A DNA stretch of 64,000 nt from Pyrus communis (GCF_963583255.1 NC_084813.1:11828001-11892000); one strand, 5' to 3'; positions 45,792 to 57,052 are shown, counted from the stretch's first letter. The notes: generated by a model not told the origin, from the sequence alone. Numbers and translations are program-made.

Positions 45792-46076
45792 TGTGACATC
45801 CCACATCGCCTAGGGGAGTGATCCTTAAATGTATATTCCCATCCCTACCTAGCACGAGGCCTTTTGGGAGCTCACTGGCTTCGGGTTCCGTAGGAACTCC
45901 GAAGTTAAGCGAGAAGGGGGCTAGAGCAATCCCATGATGGGTGACGCACTGGGAAAGTTGCTCGTGAGTTCCCAAAAACAAAACCGTGAGGGAATGGTAA
46001 GCCCAAAGCGGACAATATCGTGCTACGGTGGTGGAGCAGGCCCGGGAAGTGATCCGCCCCAGGCTGGGATGTGACA
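45792..46076 (+). repeat. Cassandra LTR, forward orientation
   Basis: The LTR is 285 bp from TGTGACATCCCACATCG to GGGATGTGACA. The 5S-rRNA-like part spans about 45876-45965, with GAACTCCGAAGTTAAGCG at 45894-45911 and GATGGGTGAC at 45936-45945, matching the box A and box C regions of plant 5S genes. In this family these sites are thought to give an RNA polymerase III promoter. Confidence 0.9.
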
Positions 46077-46222
46077 TTTAAAGCTTAGTTTTATCTATTT
46101 AAGTCAGTTTAAAGTGTTTAGCAATCCCTCCTAGTCCCCGGTTTAAGAACGATCCCTACTTACTTATATACTACAATTGTCAAAAGAGGGTTAATTTGTG
46201 TGTTAAGCTAATTTTCGCATCA

Positions 46223-47150
46223 AGAGGGCACGGCAAACACACAAAAACTAAGAAATAAGACACGACACAAACACAAGGGATTAACAAGTTTGCTAATCCC
46301 CGGCAACGGCGCCAAAATTTGATGTGAAAATTAACTTGACACACAAATTAAACCCTATTTGTGACAATTGTAGTATATATGCTAGTAGGGATCGTTCTAA
46401 CCAGGGATTAACTAGGGATGCTAATCTACTCAAATAAGACTCTAAAACACTAAACTAAACTTAAAAACACTTAACTAGACCTATATGACTCAAAACAAAT
46501 TAAAAAGACTAAAAACATCACAAAACAATCAAATAGACTCAAACTAGACTCTAAAGGGTGATTTGGACGAAATTTAACTAACTTAGACTCAACACACTAA
46601 TTTGGACAAATTCAAACACTTTTCAAACTAATCTAAGACACTTAATAAAAGGGGGAATTGATTTGGACGAAATTAATTAAATTGGACAGATTGTAAACTG
46701 TACATATTAGGAGCTAAATTAGGTGAATTGAATGGGAAAAAGGCTAGTTAGAGGGTCCTTCTCCACACATGCACATATGTAACACAAATTGATTTCCAGA
46801 TTTTATCCCTTTAAACCATGAATGACAATGCCCCAAATTAATTGTGAAAAGCACAAATTAACTTTTAGATTTTCCTAGTTTCATTGAATTGGATGGAAAA
46901 CGCATCGACAATCAAATTATTCTTATCAAATTCCCTACATGAACTGCATAATAGAGATAAAATCAAAGATCATTAAGCTTTTTGAAAACCCTAAGCATTG
47001 ACTAGGCATTCGTAACTATGAATTGCATGATACTCTTGCCTAGAATTTACTTAATACAATCATGACTAGTGATTTTCACTACTTGTGAATATAAGTTCAT
47101 AACGATTAGGTGAAATTCCCTCATGTCCTAGCATCAAATTCATGTATGAA
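46223..47150 (-). mobile_element. E5a: leader, PBS and truncated LTR of an older reverse element
   Basis: Bases from 46223 match the leader of E2 near 14421 (AGAGGGCACGGCAAACACACAAAAACTA). A PBS follows at 46297-46314 (exact on the reverse strand), then an LTR from 46320 that breaks off near 47150 (CATGTATGAAATTGGCTTG). The E0/E3 chain ends at 46222 with a proper LTR terminus, so that chain was probably inserted in this older reverse element. The matching target duplication would lie left of the window. There is no coding sequence. Confidence 0.78.
46297..46314 (-). other. Primer-binding site of E5a
   Basis: The reverse complement is TGGCGCCGTTGCCGGGGA, exact for tRNA-Asp. The LTR starts six bases further at 46320. 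Confidence 0.9.
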
Positions 47151-47379
47151 ATTGGCTTGTGTTGTTTTGAGTCTTTTGAGTTTATTTTGAGTTACATAAG
47201 TTTGGTTAAGAGTCTTTGAGTTTGTTTAAGTGTTTTTAAGCATAGTTTTTGTATCTTTGAGTCAGTTTTCATTAGATTAGCAATCCCTCCTAATCCCCGG
47301 CCTAGAATGATCCCTACTTATATCTTTACTACAATTGTCAAAAAGAGGGTTTAATTTGAGTGCTATTATCTATCACATG
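47151..47379 (+). repeat. Forward LTR 3' fragment in E5
   Basis: It resembles the last about 230 bp of the LTR ending at 23697, through CCTAATCCCCGGCC and AATTTGAGTGCTATTA to ATCACATGA. It is joined directly to protease sequence without a PBS, and on its left to a reverse LTR. Both joins are rearrangements. Confidence 0.8.
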
Positions 47380-48106
47380 AGGTAGTTTCACTATCCCTTG
47401 TGTAATTGGTAATACAAGGTTTGAACATGCTATGCTAGATTTAGGTGCATCAATTAATGTCATGCCATACTCTGTTTATGCATCTATAAAGTGGTAGGTA
47501 AGGAGGTTGGAACCACCCCAAAACCGTCCAAAACAAGCCAAGAGGAGGAAAAGTTGCTGCAAGAAGAGGATGAACGAGGAGCAAAGGCCACGGCAAGGGT
47601 GGAACAAACCTTGCCGCAGCCCATGGTGCCCCAAAACCGCCCCAAACCACCAAGGTAAGTTCAAATTCGAATTTTTCTAGTTCTATTCCACTAAATGTGC
47701 CCTTTCCTAGCAGGTTTAGGCAATCAAAGAAAGAAGAGAATGAGAAGGACATTCTGGAAACCTTTAGGAAAGTTCAAGTCAATATCCCGCTCCTTGATGC
47801 AATCAAGCAAGTTCCTAAGTATGCTAAATTCTTGAAAGAGCTTTGCATAACAAGAAAGAGATTTTCGAACAAGGAGGTGGTCCAGGTAAGTGAGAATGTT
47901 TCTGCAGTGTTACAAAGAAAACTACCACCTAAATGCAAAAGATCCGGGTAGTTTTACAATTCCTTGTGTAATTGGCAATACTAAATTGCAATACTAAGTT
48001 TGAACATGCTATGCTAGACTTAGGAGCTTCAATTAATGTCATGCCTTACTCAATTTATGCATCTATGAACTTAGGAGAGCTTAAAAACGATGGTGTGATT
48101 ATCTAA
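47380..48106 (+). pseudogene. gag: E5 scrambled protease, Gag C-terminus and protease pieces
   Basis: Bases 47380-47490 encode the protease start (GSFTIPCVIGNTRFEHAMLDLGASINVMPYSVYASI). They are joined at about 47491 to an earlier part of Gag: GKEVGTTPKPSKTSQEEE, TARVEQTLPQP, then NVPFPSRFRQSKKEENEKDILETF and LLDAIKQVPKYAKFLKELC (open in 47697-47951). A frameshift near 47945 and a small duplication (GCAATACTAA) precede a second copy of the protease start. TAA at 48104-48106 replaces CAA of VIIQLADRS. The order protease-Gag-protease shows duplication or recombination of two copies. Confidence 0.82.
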
Positions 48107-48781
48107 TTGGCCGATCGTTCTAATGCCTATCCAAATGGAGTTTTGGAAGATGTTTTGGTGCAGGTTAACAATTTGATCTTTCCAGCAGACTTTTATGTGC
48201 TTGACATGGAAGATTCAACCCATTCTACACCATTGCCGATCCTACTTGGGAGACCTTTCATGAAAACAGCCCGCACCAAGATCGATGTGTTCAAAGGGAC
48301 TGTAACGATGGAATTTGATGGGGAAGTTATTGATTTCAATCTTTCTAAAACTATTAAATATCCTAAAGATGATCATTCTTTTTTTTTTTCTATTGATATA
48401 TTTGATTCATTGGCGCATGACTTTCTTGATTCATTGGACAAAGATCCCCTTGAACTAACAATTGCTGAGGGATTGGGCTTAAAACCCAATCTGGTCGTGA
48501 ATGATGATGAAGTTGGCGAGATGGTGGCTGCACTTGAGTCATCACCACAATATCAAGGTAAGCGCCCAATCCCAATTTCAATTCCCATTTCTACTAACAA
48601 GTTGTTACCTTCAGTGATTCAAGCACCCGTTCTTCAACTTAAACCATTGCCAAGTCACTTGAAGTATGTCTATTTGGGATACAAAGAAACGTTGCCTGTC
48701 ATTGTTTCTTCATCACTCACGGCAATGGAGGAGGGGAAATTGGTTCGAGTTTTGAAAGAGCACAAAACAACCATAGAATAG
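48107..48781 (+). pseudogene. pol: E5 protease remainder and RT linker (224 aa frame)
   Basis: It reads LADRSNAYPNGVLEDVLVQVNNLIFPADFYVLDMED, LLGRPFMKTARTKIDVFKG, TMEFDGEVIDFNLSKTIKYP, then the variable linker, STNKLLPSVIQAPVLQLKPLPSHLKYVYLG and SSSLTAMEEGKLVRVLKEHK. It ends at TAG 48779-48781 in place of the Trp codon of GWTLADIKG. It is collinear with E7. Confidence 0.85.
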
Positions 48782-49718
48782 ACCTTGGCCGACATTAAGG
48801 GAATTAGCCCTACAACATGCATGCATTGCAGACTTCTAGAGGAGGGGGCTAAACCAACTCGAGAGGCTGAACGTTGACTCAACCCTCCAATGATAGAAGT
48901 TGTGAAGAAAGAAATTATCAAATTACTTGATTGTGGAGTGATTTATCCTATCTCGAATAGCTATTGGGTTTCACCAGTTCAAGTTGTGCCAAAGAAATCC
49001 GGAGTAACGGTGGTGAAGAATGTCGAGAATGAGCTTGTGCCAACATGTATCCAAACAGGTTGGAGAGTTTGCATTGATTATAGGAAGCTCAACGCCACCA
49101 CAAGGAAGGATCACTTCCCTTTGCCGTTCATTGATCAAATGCTTGAAAGGTTAGCCGGTCATTCTTTTTATTGTTTTCTTGACGGTTATTCGGGATATAA
49201 TCAAATTGTCATATCTTCGGATAACCAAGAAAATACCACTTTCACGTGTCCCTTTGGTACTTTTGCTTTTCGTCGCATGCCATTTGGTTTATGCAATGCA
49301 CCTGCCACCTTTCAAAGATGCATGGTAAGTATATTTTCAAATTTTGTGGAGAAGATTATTGAAGTTTTCATGGATGATTTTAGTGTATTTGGTGATTCGT
49401 TTGATGATTGTTTATAATCTCACTTTAATCTTGGAACGATGTATTGAAACTAACCTTGTTCTACATTGGGAAAAATGTCATTTCATGGTCAAACAAGGCA
49501 TAGTTCTAGGGCATATAATTTCAGCCAAGGGTATTGAGGTTGATAAATCAAAAATAGATCTTGTACGTTACTTACCCTCTCCTACTTCGGTTAGAGAGGT
49601 TCGTTCTTTTCTTGGACATGCAGGATTCTATAGGCGATTCATCAAGGACTTTTCCAAGATTTCCAACCCCCTTTACCCACTTCTCCAAAAGGATGTCCCA
49701 TTCATGTTCGATGAGTAA
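48782..49718 (+). pseudogene. pol: E5 reverse transcriptase
   Basis: RT starts TLADIKGISPTTCMH and EEGAKPTREAER, then TGA 48874-48876. From 48890 it is open: DCGVIYPISNSYWVSP, VCIDYRKLNATTRKDHFPLPF, YCFLDGYSGYNQIVI, FAFRRMPFGLCNAPATFQR and the active site FMDDFSVFG. A frameshift at about 49414 is followed by LTLILERCIETNLVLHWEKCHF and REVRSFLGHAGFYRRFIKDF to TAA 49716-49718. All RT motifs are recognisable but the frame is broken at least three times. Confidence 0.87.
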
Positions 49719-50065
49719 TGTGAAAAGACCTTCAAACACCTCAGAGAGATGCTCACTTCGGCCCCCATCATTGTTCCACCAGATTGGAGCCTTCCTTTTG
49801 AGCTTATGTGCAATGCCTCCGATTATGCATTAAGAGCTGTTTTAGGCCAAAGGAAGAACAAGCAGCCACATGTCATCTATTATGCATCTCAGACCTTGAA
49901 TGAGGCCCAATTGAACTACTCCACAACGGAAAAAGAACTTCTTGCTGTTGTTTTTGCTTTAGATAAGTTTCGTTCTTATTTACTTGGCACTAAAGTTATA
50001 ATATACACTGATCATGCAGCGTTGAAGTACTTACTCACCAAGAACGAGGCCAAACCAAGGCTTAT
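49719..50065 (+). pseudogene. pol: E5 RNase H, cut by an LTR
   Basis: It reads [14 protein letters not shown] text, then [17 protein letters not shown], where the first catalytic Asp of CDAS is Asn and Gly is Arg. [30 protein letters not shown] and AKPRLI follow. The sequence stops exactly at 50065, where an LTR (TGATAGGAGC) begins; downstream reading is LTR. Loss of the first Asp would abolish RNase H activity. Confidence 0.86.
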
Positions 50066-50706
50066 TGATAGGAGCATATTTATGCTACTTAGTTATGCTG
50101 TTTCCTTACATTTAGTTAGCTAATTATTACTTATTATAGTGTTTTAAGCTATTTTCGTGTGTTTGTAGGTCCTAATGACAAAGTTGGCAAGAAAAGGCAA
50201 TTTTGAGCCTTTTAGAGCAGTTTTGGGCTTATTATGGATAGCTTGTATGAAACATGCTACAAATCAGAAGAGACAAGTTTAAGACAAAGAAGATAAGGAA
50301 AGAGCAAGAAATATTGAAACTTATCCTAACAACCTTATCTTATCCAAACCTTATCCTACCTTATCCTAACCTAATCTTGTTCCACCTTAATTCAAGCTGC
50401 AAGTGGACCTAAAAGCATGATTTCTAGAAGCCTTATCTGACCATAAAAGGGTGTCGTACCCTTCCCCCTTTTATTTCTTCTAGAAGACCTAAAATCAGCC
50501 ACAAAACACCTTGTTCCTAGAAGGCCCAATTTTGGACGCATTTCCTTAACCTTTTTCCTCGTGGATTCCGATTTGAATTGGTCTTATTCTATATGGATTT
50601 GGATTGTGCAAAGCCTTCTCAGAAATTAATTAGGTTTTGACCCTTTTCTTGAGGCCCAAGCCTTGTGCCGAACCCAAGTCCTTCTCCCACCTGATTTCTA
50701 CCAAAC
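50066..50706 (+). repeat. LTR 5' fragment inserted in E5 RNase H
   Basis: It starts TGATAGGAGCATATTTATGCTAC. It contains CTTATCC-type motifs at about 50330-50395 and ends at 50706, where E6 begins. Its remainder should lie beyond the right end of the window if E6 inserted into it. The left flank 50061-50065 is CTTAT. Confidence 0.8.
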
Positions 50707-52497
50707 TGATAGGAGCATATTTATGCTACTTAGTTATGTTGTTTCCTTGCATTTAGTTACGTAATTACTATCTATTTTAGTCTTTTAAGCTATTTTCGTA
50801 TGTTTTTAGGTCCTAATGGCAAAAGGAGCAAGAAAGTGCATTTTAAGGCTAAATGGAGCAGTTTTGGGCAGAGATTGGATAGCTTAACCATGGAGCAAAG
50901 AGGATGGACGAAATTGAAGTCAAGAAGGGCTAGCAAAGGCTACAAATTTGGAGAAAGAAGTCCAAATGCAAAGAAGATAAGGAAATAGCAAGAAATAATG
51001 AACCTTATCCAAATTTCCTTATCTTATCCAAGCCTTATCCAACCTTATCTTATCTTATCCTATCCTAATCTTTTCCTACCTTAATTCCAACTTCAAAGAG
51101 GACTCATTTTCACATTAAATCACCTAAATATCAAGTTCTAGAAGCCCTATTTTCGTGCATTAAGTTTATGCCACATGTAACCCTTCTAGAAGTTCTAGAA
51201 TCTGCCACAAGGACCATTCCTTGTCCTCCTTGGAATCTTATTGAAAGTATCCTTGTTCTTTGGTGATTTGGAGTCTTGATTCCTCTCATTTTCAGCCCAA
51301 ATTTGTGCATTCCCTTCACTCTATAAATACATGATGCCACAACACTCAAAAACCACCACCCTCTACCCCAAATTCACACCACACCATCCACCACACCTTA
51401 AGAGCCTAAATTCACACAAATCCCCATTGTGCGCAGCAAGGAAGGAAGGAGGAGCCACCTGGAGTGTTTCTAGGTGTATTCTATCTTTGTTTTTAAGGTT
51501 TAAGTTTAATTATCTTTGTTTTGCGAACATGAGGAGCTAAACTTGTTTTAGCTAGAGGAGACTTTGAAACCATGATTATATTTGCAATATGAATTGATTA
51601 CTTTCAGTTGTGATTTCTTAAATCATGAATACAATTTACTTAACTGTTTGATTAAGAACTTATTCTTATGTGTTGATAAGAGGGCCCGCTTAGTTTACAT
51701 GCATGAATTTGATGCTAAAATATAAGGGCGTTTCACCTAATCGTTATGAACTTATATTTATAAGTAGTGGAGGTTGCTAATCACGATCGTGTTCAGTAAA
51801 TTCCTAGCAGGAGTATCATGTTGTTCATAGTTACGAATGCCTTATCAAGGCTTATGATTTTCAAAAAGCTTAATGATCTTTGATTGTATCTCTATTATGC
51901 TGTTTATGTAGGGAACTATTGAAGAATGATTTGATTGCCGATGCGTATTCCATCCAATTCAATGACTTAAGGAAAACCTGAGGGTTAATTAGTGCTGTTC
52001 ACGGTTAATCTGGGATGTTGAGGTTCATGGTTTATTGGAAAAGCAACTGGAAATCAATTTGTATGCAAGTGTGTCATGTGTGGAGAAGGACCCCCTAGCT
52101 AGCTTATCACCCATATTTTTCCCTAATTTCGTCCAAAGTTGTTTGAGTCTTTAAATCTGTTTGTTTTTACTTTAATTTCGTCCAAATCAATCTCCCATTT
52201 AATTAAGTGTGTTAGATTAGTTAGAAACGTGTTCAAATCTGTCCAATTTAGTGTTTTGAGTCTTAATAGTCTAAAATTCGTCCAAATAAGTTCTTAGAGT
52301 CTGTTTTGTGTCAATTTAACTTAGTTTGTGTGTTTTGAGTCTTTTTAGTGTGTTTTGAGTCATATAAGTCTAGTTAAGTGTTTTTAAGTCAGTTTAGAGT
52401 AGATTAGCATCCCTTCTAATCCCCGGCCAAAAACGATCCCTACTTTCATATACTACAATCATAGGGTTTTAATTTGAGTGTTAGAATATTTCACATC
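50707..52497 (+). repeat. 5' LTR of E6
   Basis: The LTR is 1791 bp from TGATAGGAGCATATTTATGC to TTTCACATCA. CTTATCC-type motifs are at about 51000-51075 and the TATA box TATAAAT at 51322-51328. The U5 motif CTAATCCCCGG is at about 52415-52427. Confidence 0.9.
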
Positions 52498-52503
52498 AAA
52501 TTT

Positions 52504-52521
52504 TGGCGCTGTTGCTGGGGA
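52504..52521 (+). other. Primer-binding site of E6 (two C-to-T changes)
   Basis: TGGCGCTGTTGCTGGGGA differs from the tRNA-Asp complement at two positions, both C to T, suggesting decay after insertion. Confidence 0.86.
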
Positions 52522-52619
52522 TTAGTAAAATTGCTAATCCCTCTGTTTGTTTGTTTATTTTTCTATTGATATTTGATTTAGTTTTATTTTTTTGATTTCA
52601 AGTACTAGAGAAGCAAGAC

Positions 52620-53891
52620 ATGGCAATTGCTAATCTTCAAGCTCAAATAGCGAATCTTACGTGTCAGTTATCACAGTATGCCGAAGGTTCCACAATGCAA
52701 AGTGTCCCTACATTTGGTGTTTCTTATAGGCAAGAATATCAAGCAAATCAATGTGCACAAAGAGATTGGAGTGATCATACAAACTCTATGTGGTGGGAAC
52801 TTCAACAAGTTGAACACAAAGGATATTGGCAGCCATATGAGGAGTTCTATTCAACGCCTATGCAGCCACCACAACCTCATATACAATATGCCTAACCAAA
52901 CTCAGGTTCGTCAATAGATTATAATCAAGTTCTTAATGAATTAATGTCTTTGGTGCAGGGCTCACAAAATCAAGTCAATGAGGCTCAACAAGGAGAATAT
53001 TGGCAGCCATATGAGGAGTTCTATACAACACCTATGCAGCCACAACAACCTGCCCAAACAAATTCAGGGTCTTTGTATAATGATACGCTTATTAAGTTAC
53101 TCACCAATTTGTCTCAAGGGCAAGAAAATCAAAACAAAGCAATGCAAAATCAAGACAAAAGGTTGGACCACTTGGAAAAGCAAATTGGGCAGATAGCAAA
53201 GTTCGTAGGACAATTTCGAGACCAAGGCAAACTCCCAATTTCAACCATTACAAATCCGAATGGAGGATTTGAAACTGCCAAGGAAATCATCTTGAGAAGT
53301 GGCAAGGAGGTTGGAACAAACCCTAAACCATCAAAGTCAAATTACAAGGAAGAGGAACACACCCAACCCACGACAAGGGTGGAAACACCTTTGCCACAGG
53401 CATCTATTGCTCCTACGCCATCCAATTCAGGTAAGGTTGTTCCAAATTTGATTATTTCTAACCCCGTTCCACCAAATGTCCCTATTCCTTGCAGGTTCAT
53501 GAATTCCAAGGAAGAAGAAAGTGAAAAAGACATCTTGGAAGCCCTTCCAAAGGTGCAAAGTATGGAATATCAAGAATTCGTCAAAGAGGATGTTCTTGAG
53601 GCAAACAACCCCAAAAAAGTTGAATTTTATGACACAGGACAAGGACCAATCCTCACACCAAATCTGGCCGAGTGCAAAGTCCCTGAAACGTTCAAAGAAG
53701 ATGTGCTTATCCTTGAGTTCTTATTGGAGCACATAGGTAAGCCACCTCCTCCAATTTCAATTTCGTTTTATAATAAGAGGTTGTTGATGATTCAGGCACC
53801 CACTCTAGAATTTAAACCATTACCGGATCATTTCAAATATCACCTTCCATTCAAAGATCAATTCCATGCCGTGGACTCCAATGAAGTTTAA
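52620..53891 (+). pseudogene. E6 Gag-C-like ORF with one nonsense codon
   Basis: The frame of 423 codons starts at ATG after AAGTACTAGAGAAGCAAGAC. It reads LQAQIANLTCQLSQYAEG, TMQSVPTFGVSYRQ, DWSDHTNSMWWE and the module YWQPYEEFYSTPMQPPQ. TAA at 52893-52895 stands where E3 has CAA. The frame then continues with the second YWQPYEEFY module, LLTNLSQGQENQ, a coiled-coil-like LDHLEKQIGQIAKFVGQF, RSGKEVGTNPKPSKS, RVETPLPQAS, NVPIPCRFM, EKDILEALPKV, and QAPTLEFKPLPDHFKYHLPF. It is closer to E3 than to E1. There is no capsid, knuckle or protease. The apparent acceptor reads TTTCAAG instead of TTTTAGG. Confidence 0.85.
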
Positions 53892-54916
53892 AGAGAGGTA
53901 TCGTCCGGCTGGAAGACGTTAAAGCAAGCGTTTCTTGGGAGGCAACCCATGCATGCAAATAAAGAAGACCTAGGAATCTCCAACACTCCATAACCAGATT
54001 TGCGTTCCTAAACCCTACTCTTTATTGCTTTTACTTTGCCATGATTGTCGTGTTTGTTAGTTGTGTTATTTGGTTGTTTGTTTGTGAGTCTATGCTTAAA
54101 ACATTAAGGACAATGTTTTGTTTAAGTGTGGGGGGTAAATAAAGTGTTTTTGCATGATTTTCGTGGGATTCTATCACCTATCACTTCTAAAGTTGTTTCT
54201 CACTGTTTTTAAGTGTTTTGAAGTGTTTGTATGTGTCTTAAACCGAAAATCCGAAAATTTGAAAAAAAAATCGAAAAAGAGTGTTTTAAAAACCCAAAAA
54301 GAGTTGTTTTTAGAGTCGTTTTTGTTTTTATGTTTGTTTGTGTCTTAGGATACCTTCCAACACAATGATGAGGAGTTGGTTTTTAATTGCATAACTATTA
54401 AAGAAAGTTACAAACATGGATGGAAGTTTGATATACTCCTTGGTTTATGCTTAGTTGTAGTTGACATTTACGAATTCACATGTAATCACAAAGGAAAAAA
54501 TCAGTTTTTGTAACATGCTTGAAGGAAGGAACTCAAACTAACGCTACAACCCTGAGAGGCTTGAGCCTAAACATTCTTTGGAGAGTTATTAATATTAATG
54601 TTCTTGTTTTCTAAGTTGTTGCATGATGTCTTTATTCTTTGCTTGGTTGCTACTTAGAATGCGTTTTATCACTACAGTTCCAAATACTAGAACTCTTGCC
54701 CATTTCATTCAAGGCATAAAATTGAGTGCATAACATAAAACAAGATGAAGTTGTTTAGTTAAAACCAGAGCCAAAAAGCCTTCCCCTTTGCATATGTATT
54801 TTAAGATTTAACCCCATTGAGCCTTAGTTAGCCTATTTTCTTTGTTAACCACATTATCCTTACCTAGCCTAGAATAGGACTATCCATACCCTTGTTCTTA
54901 AAGTATAGTAAAGCAT
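53892..54916 (+). other. 3' noncoding region of E6 (truncated by E7)
   Basis: It has the conserved block, the hairpin, a short G-run, and the TACCTTCCAACACAATGATGAGG-type block at about 54351. It ends in the CCCTTGTTCTTAAAG block at 54916 where E7 inserted. There is no gene. Confidence 0.78.
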
Positions 54917-57046
54917 TGATAGGAGCATATTCATGCGACTTAATTGGCTTGTTCTCGTGCATTTATGTTGTGTTTCCTTAGTTATTTTAGTGTTTAAAGT
55001 CACTTTTGTGTATTTTCAGATTATAAAGCCAAAGTGTGCAAGAAGATGCAAATTGGAGTCTTTTGGAGCAAAAGAGGAATGAATGAATTGAAGACTTGAA
55101 GAAAGATGGATTCCTACTTCAACGAGGATTCCTACTTCAATGAGGATTCCTACTTCAACAAGGATTCCTACTTGAAGTAGGAAAGTTAACCCTAGGTTTC
55201 CCATTTTGGTAACCTTTCCTAATCTTAAACGTCCGTATTTTCCAGCCACTTTGAAGGCCTTGTAGGCACTTTAGGACACAAAACAAAGGCCCTAGCCCAC
55301 TTTCAAACCTTTGCCGTGGGTTTCCCCTTCTTCCCTTCCTTTGCCGTGCAAGGGGGGGCAATTTTGTCCTAGGTTATGTACTTAAAACACATGCTCCTGC
55401 CTAAACTAAACCCTAAGCCGCACCTAAACCCTAACTCTTTTCTTGGCCGCACCTTTCCCTTTAATTTCTGAACTTAAACCTATTTCCCTTTAAAATAAAA
55501 CCCTAGCCGCACCTATTAACCAATTTCCTTTTAATTTTCTGATTTGATTTCCCTAATTCTAGAAGCCTTTGATTTAATTTTAGTTAATAAAAATAAGCTA
55601 GGGCTTTATTTTCTGAAACCCTATATAAACTAAAGCCTAGCCGCACCCTAGCATTCTCTATTATTCATTCTTTCATCATTCAGCCACCATCACCCTAATT
55701 CCTTCTCTGCCGCAGCCACCCATCCATCTTCTCCCTTTAATCCGTAGCCTCCCATCCATTCCAGCCACCATTCCCAACCTCCATACACCTTCCACAACCC
55801 TTGCCGCAACCCTTTACCACTCTAAATCCATCCCTAAACCAAAATAACATCCAAAACCCCCCTAAACCCTCTCTGCCGTAGCAAGGAGAAGAAGAAAGAG
55901 GAGCTTGACGTGCAGAAATTCAACGTGGAATTATTGGGCGTTTTAGGTGTAATCAATCTTTTGTTCTCTGTGTTTAATTTCAATTTTGTTTCTCTTTCTG
56001 TGAACATGAGAGGCTAAATCCCTAGTTAGCTAGGGGGTGATTCAAAACCATGTTTATGCTTGCAATATAAATTGATTACCTTCAGTTGGAATTTCATGAG
56101 TTGTGCATTCAATTCGTTTAACTGCTTGATTGATAACTTATTTGTGTATGTTTATTGAGAGTGCACGCTTAGTTTTCATTCATGAATATGATGCTAGAAT
56201 ATAAGTGAGTTTCACCTAATAGTTACAATCTTATATTCACGAGTAGTGGAGGTCGCTTATAAACGATCGCGTTAAATGAATTCTTGGCACTAGTTTCATG
56301 CTCATCATAGTAACGAATGCCTCGTCAACACTTATAGTTTTCATATTGCTTAATGATCTTTAATTGTATCTTTATTGTGCTTTTCACGTAAAGGACTTTT
56401 GGAGAATGTTTTGAATTGTGTATGCGCTGTCCTATCCAATTCATTAACTTAAGGAGAACTTGAAGGTTAATTTAAGCGAACCTAATTAACCCGGGGTGTT
56501 GAGTTTCATGATTCATCGAAAGACCAACTGAAAATCATCTTGTATGCAAGTGTGACATGTGTGGAGAAGAACCTTCTAGCTAGCATTCCATCCATATTTT
56601 CATCAAATTCGTATTTACATTCTGTTTTTATTACAATCTGTGCACTTTGTTTAATTTCGTCAAAAACTAAATCCCCCTTTACTTTAGTGTTCAATTTAGT
56701 TAGAAAGTGTCTTAGTTTTTGTTTCTAAGTGTTTTGATTTAATTTACCACCCAAATTCGTCCAAATTAGTGTAAGTGCTCAAAACTGCCCAGATTGTGTT
56801 TTTAAGGCAGTTTTGAGTGTTTTGGTGTTGTTTTGAGTCTTTTGGTTTGTTTTAGTGTTTTAAGTGTTTAGTTTTGCATTCTTTGAGTCTAGTTTAATGT
56901 TTTAACCTTTGTTTTACGTTTTTGAGTCAGTTTTCAAGTGATTTAGCAATCCCTCCTAATCCCCGGTTTAGAACGATCCCTACTTATACATATACTACAA
57001 TTGTCAAAAGAGGGTTTTAATTTGTGTGCTTGTAAATTTCGCATCA
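54917..57046 (+). repeat. 5' LTR of E7
   Basis: The LTR is 2130 bp and related to that of E1. U3 has four tandem units of about 18 bp around GGATTCCTACTTCAA at 55105-55185, the last forming the inverted repeat at 55164-55184. The TATA box is TATATAA at 55622-55628. A donor-like TTTTAG|GTGTAATC is at 55946/55947. CTAATCCCCGG is at 56956-56966. It ends GCATCA. Confidence 0.92.
55622..55628 (+). promoter_or_regulatory. TATA box of the E7 LTR
   Basis: TATATAA lies about 705 bp into the LTR. Other LTRs here have TATATATA, TATAAAT or TATATAAA, mostly at comparable relative positions. The transcription start should follow 25-35 bp downstream (inference). Confidence 0.6.
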
Positions 57047-57052
57047 AATTTT

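Larger units (their letters stand above)
45263..46076. mobile_element. Cassandra-type element with 5S-like LTRs, internally palindromic
   Basis: The ends are TGTGACATCCC and GGGATGTGACA, with target duplication TTTAA at 45258-45262 and 46077-46081. A full forward LTR is 45792-46076 and a full reverse LTR is 45438-45721. On both sides of the reverse LTR lie short internal regions pointing outward. The left one has a reverse-strand PBS TGGTATCAGAGCC (initiator tRNA-Met complement) at 45422-45434. The right one has a mutated PBS at 45725-45737. Positions 45263-45361 are a shortened hybrid LTR. It has no coding capacity, as expected for this family. Short open frames here are chance. Confidence 0.9.
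43191..46222 (+). repeat. 3' LTR closing E3, hosting Cassandra
   Basis: It runs from TGATAGGAGCATATTTATGTG to TTTTCGCATCA, about 2.2 kb without the Cassandra insertion and its duplication. U3 holds many GATAAG-type motifs (as CTTATC) at about 43555-43650. The TATA box is TATATAAA at 44039-44046. It belongs to the same LTR subfamily as E2 and the LTR at 50066, not to that of 19263-23697. Confidence 0.87.
50707..54916 (+). mobile_element. E6: non-autonomous element, cut by E7
   Basis: The 5' LTR is 50707-52497, the PBS 52504-52521, the ORF 52620-53891 (one nonsense codon), the conserved block about 53901-53952, the hairpin 54099-54118 and the G-run 54129-54135. The 3' noncoding region is cut at 54916 by E7 at a position equivalent to about 6115 of E1. 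The layout matches E1 and E3. Confidence 0.88.

Noticed and set aside
45876..45965. A genuine 5S rRNA gene
   Set aside because: Only the promoter-like half resembles 5S and it is enclosed within LTR ends with a TSD, so it is the 5S-like part of a Cassandra LTR.
45499..46077. Two similar open frames of 93-115 codons in opposite strands
   Set aside because: They are chance frames across the inverted 5S-like LTRs of the Cassandra element; the family has no proteins.
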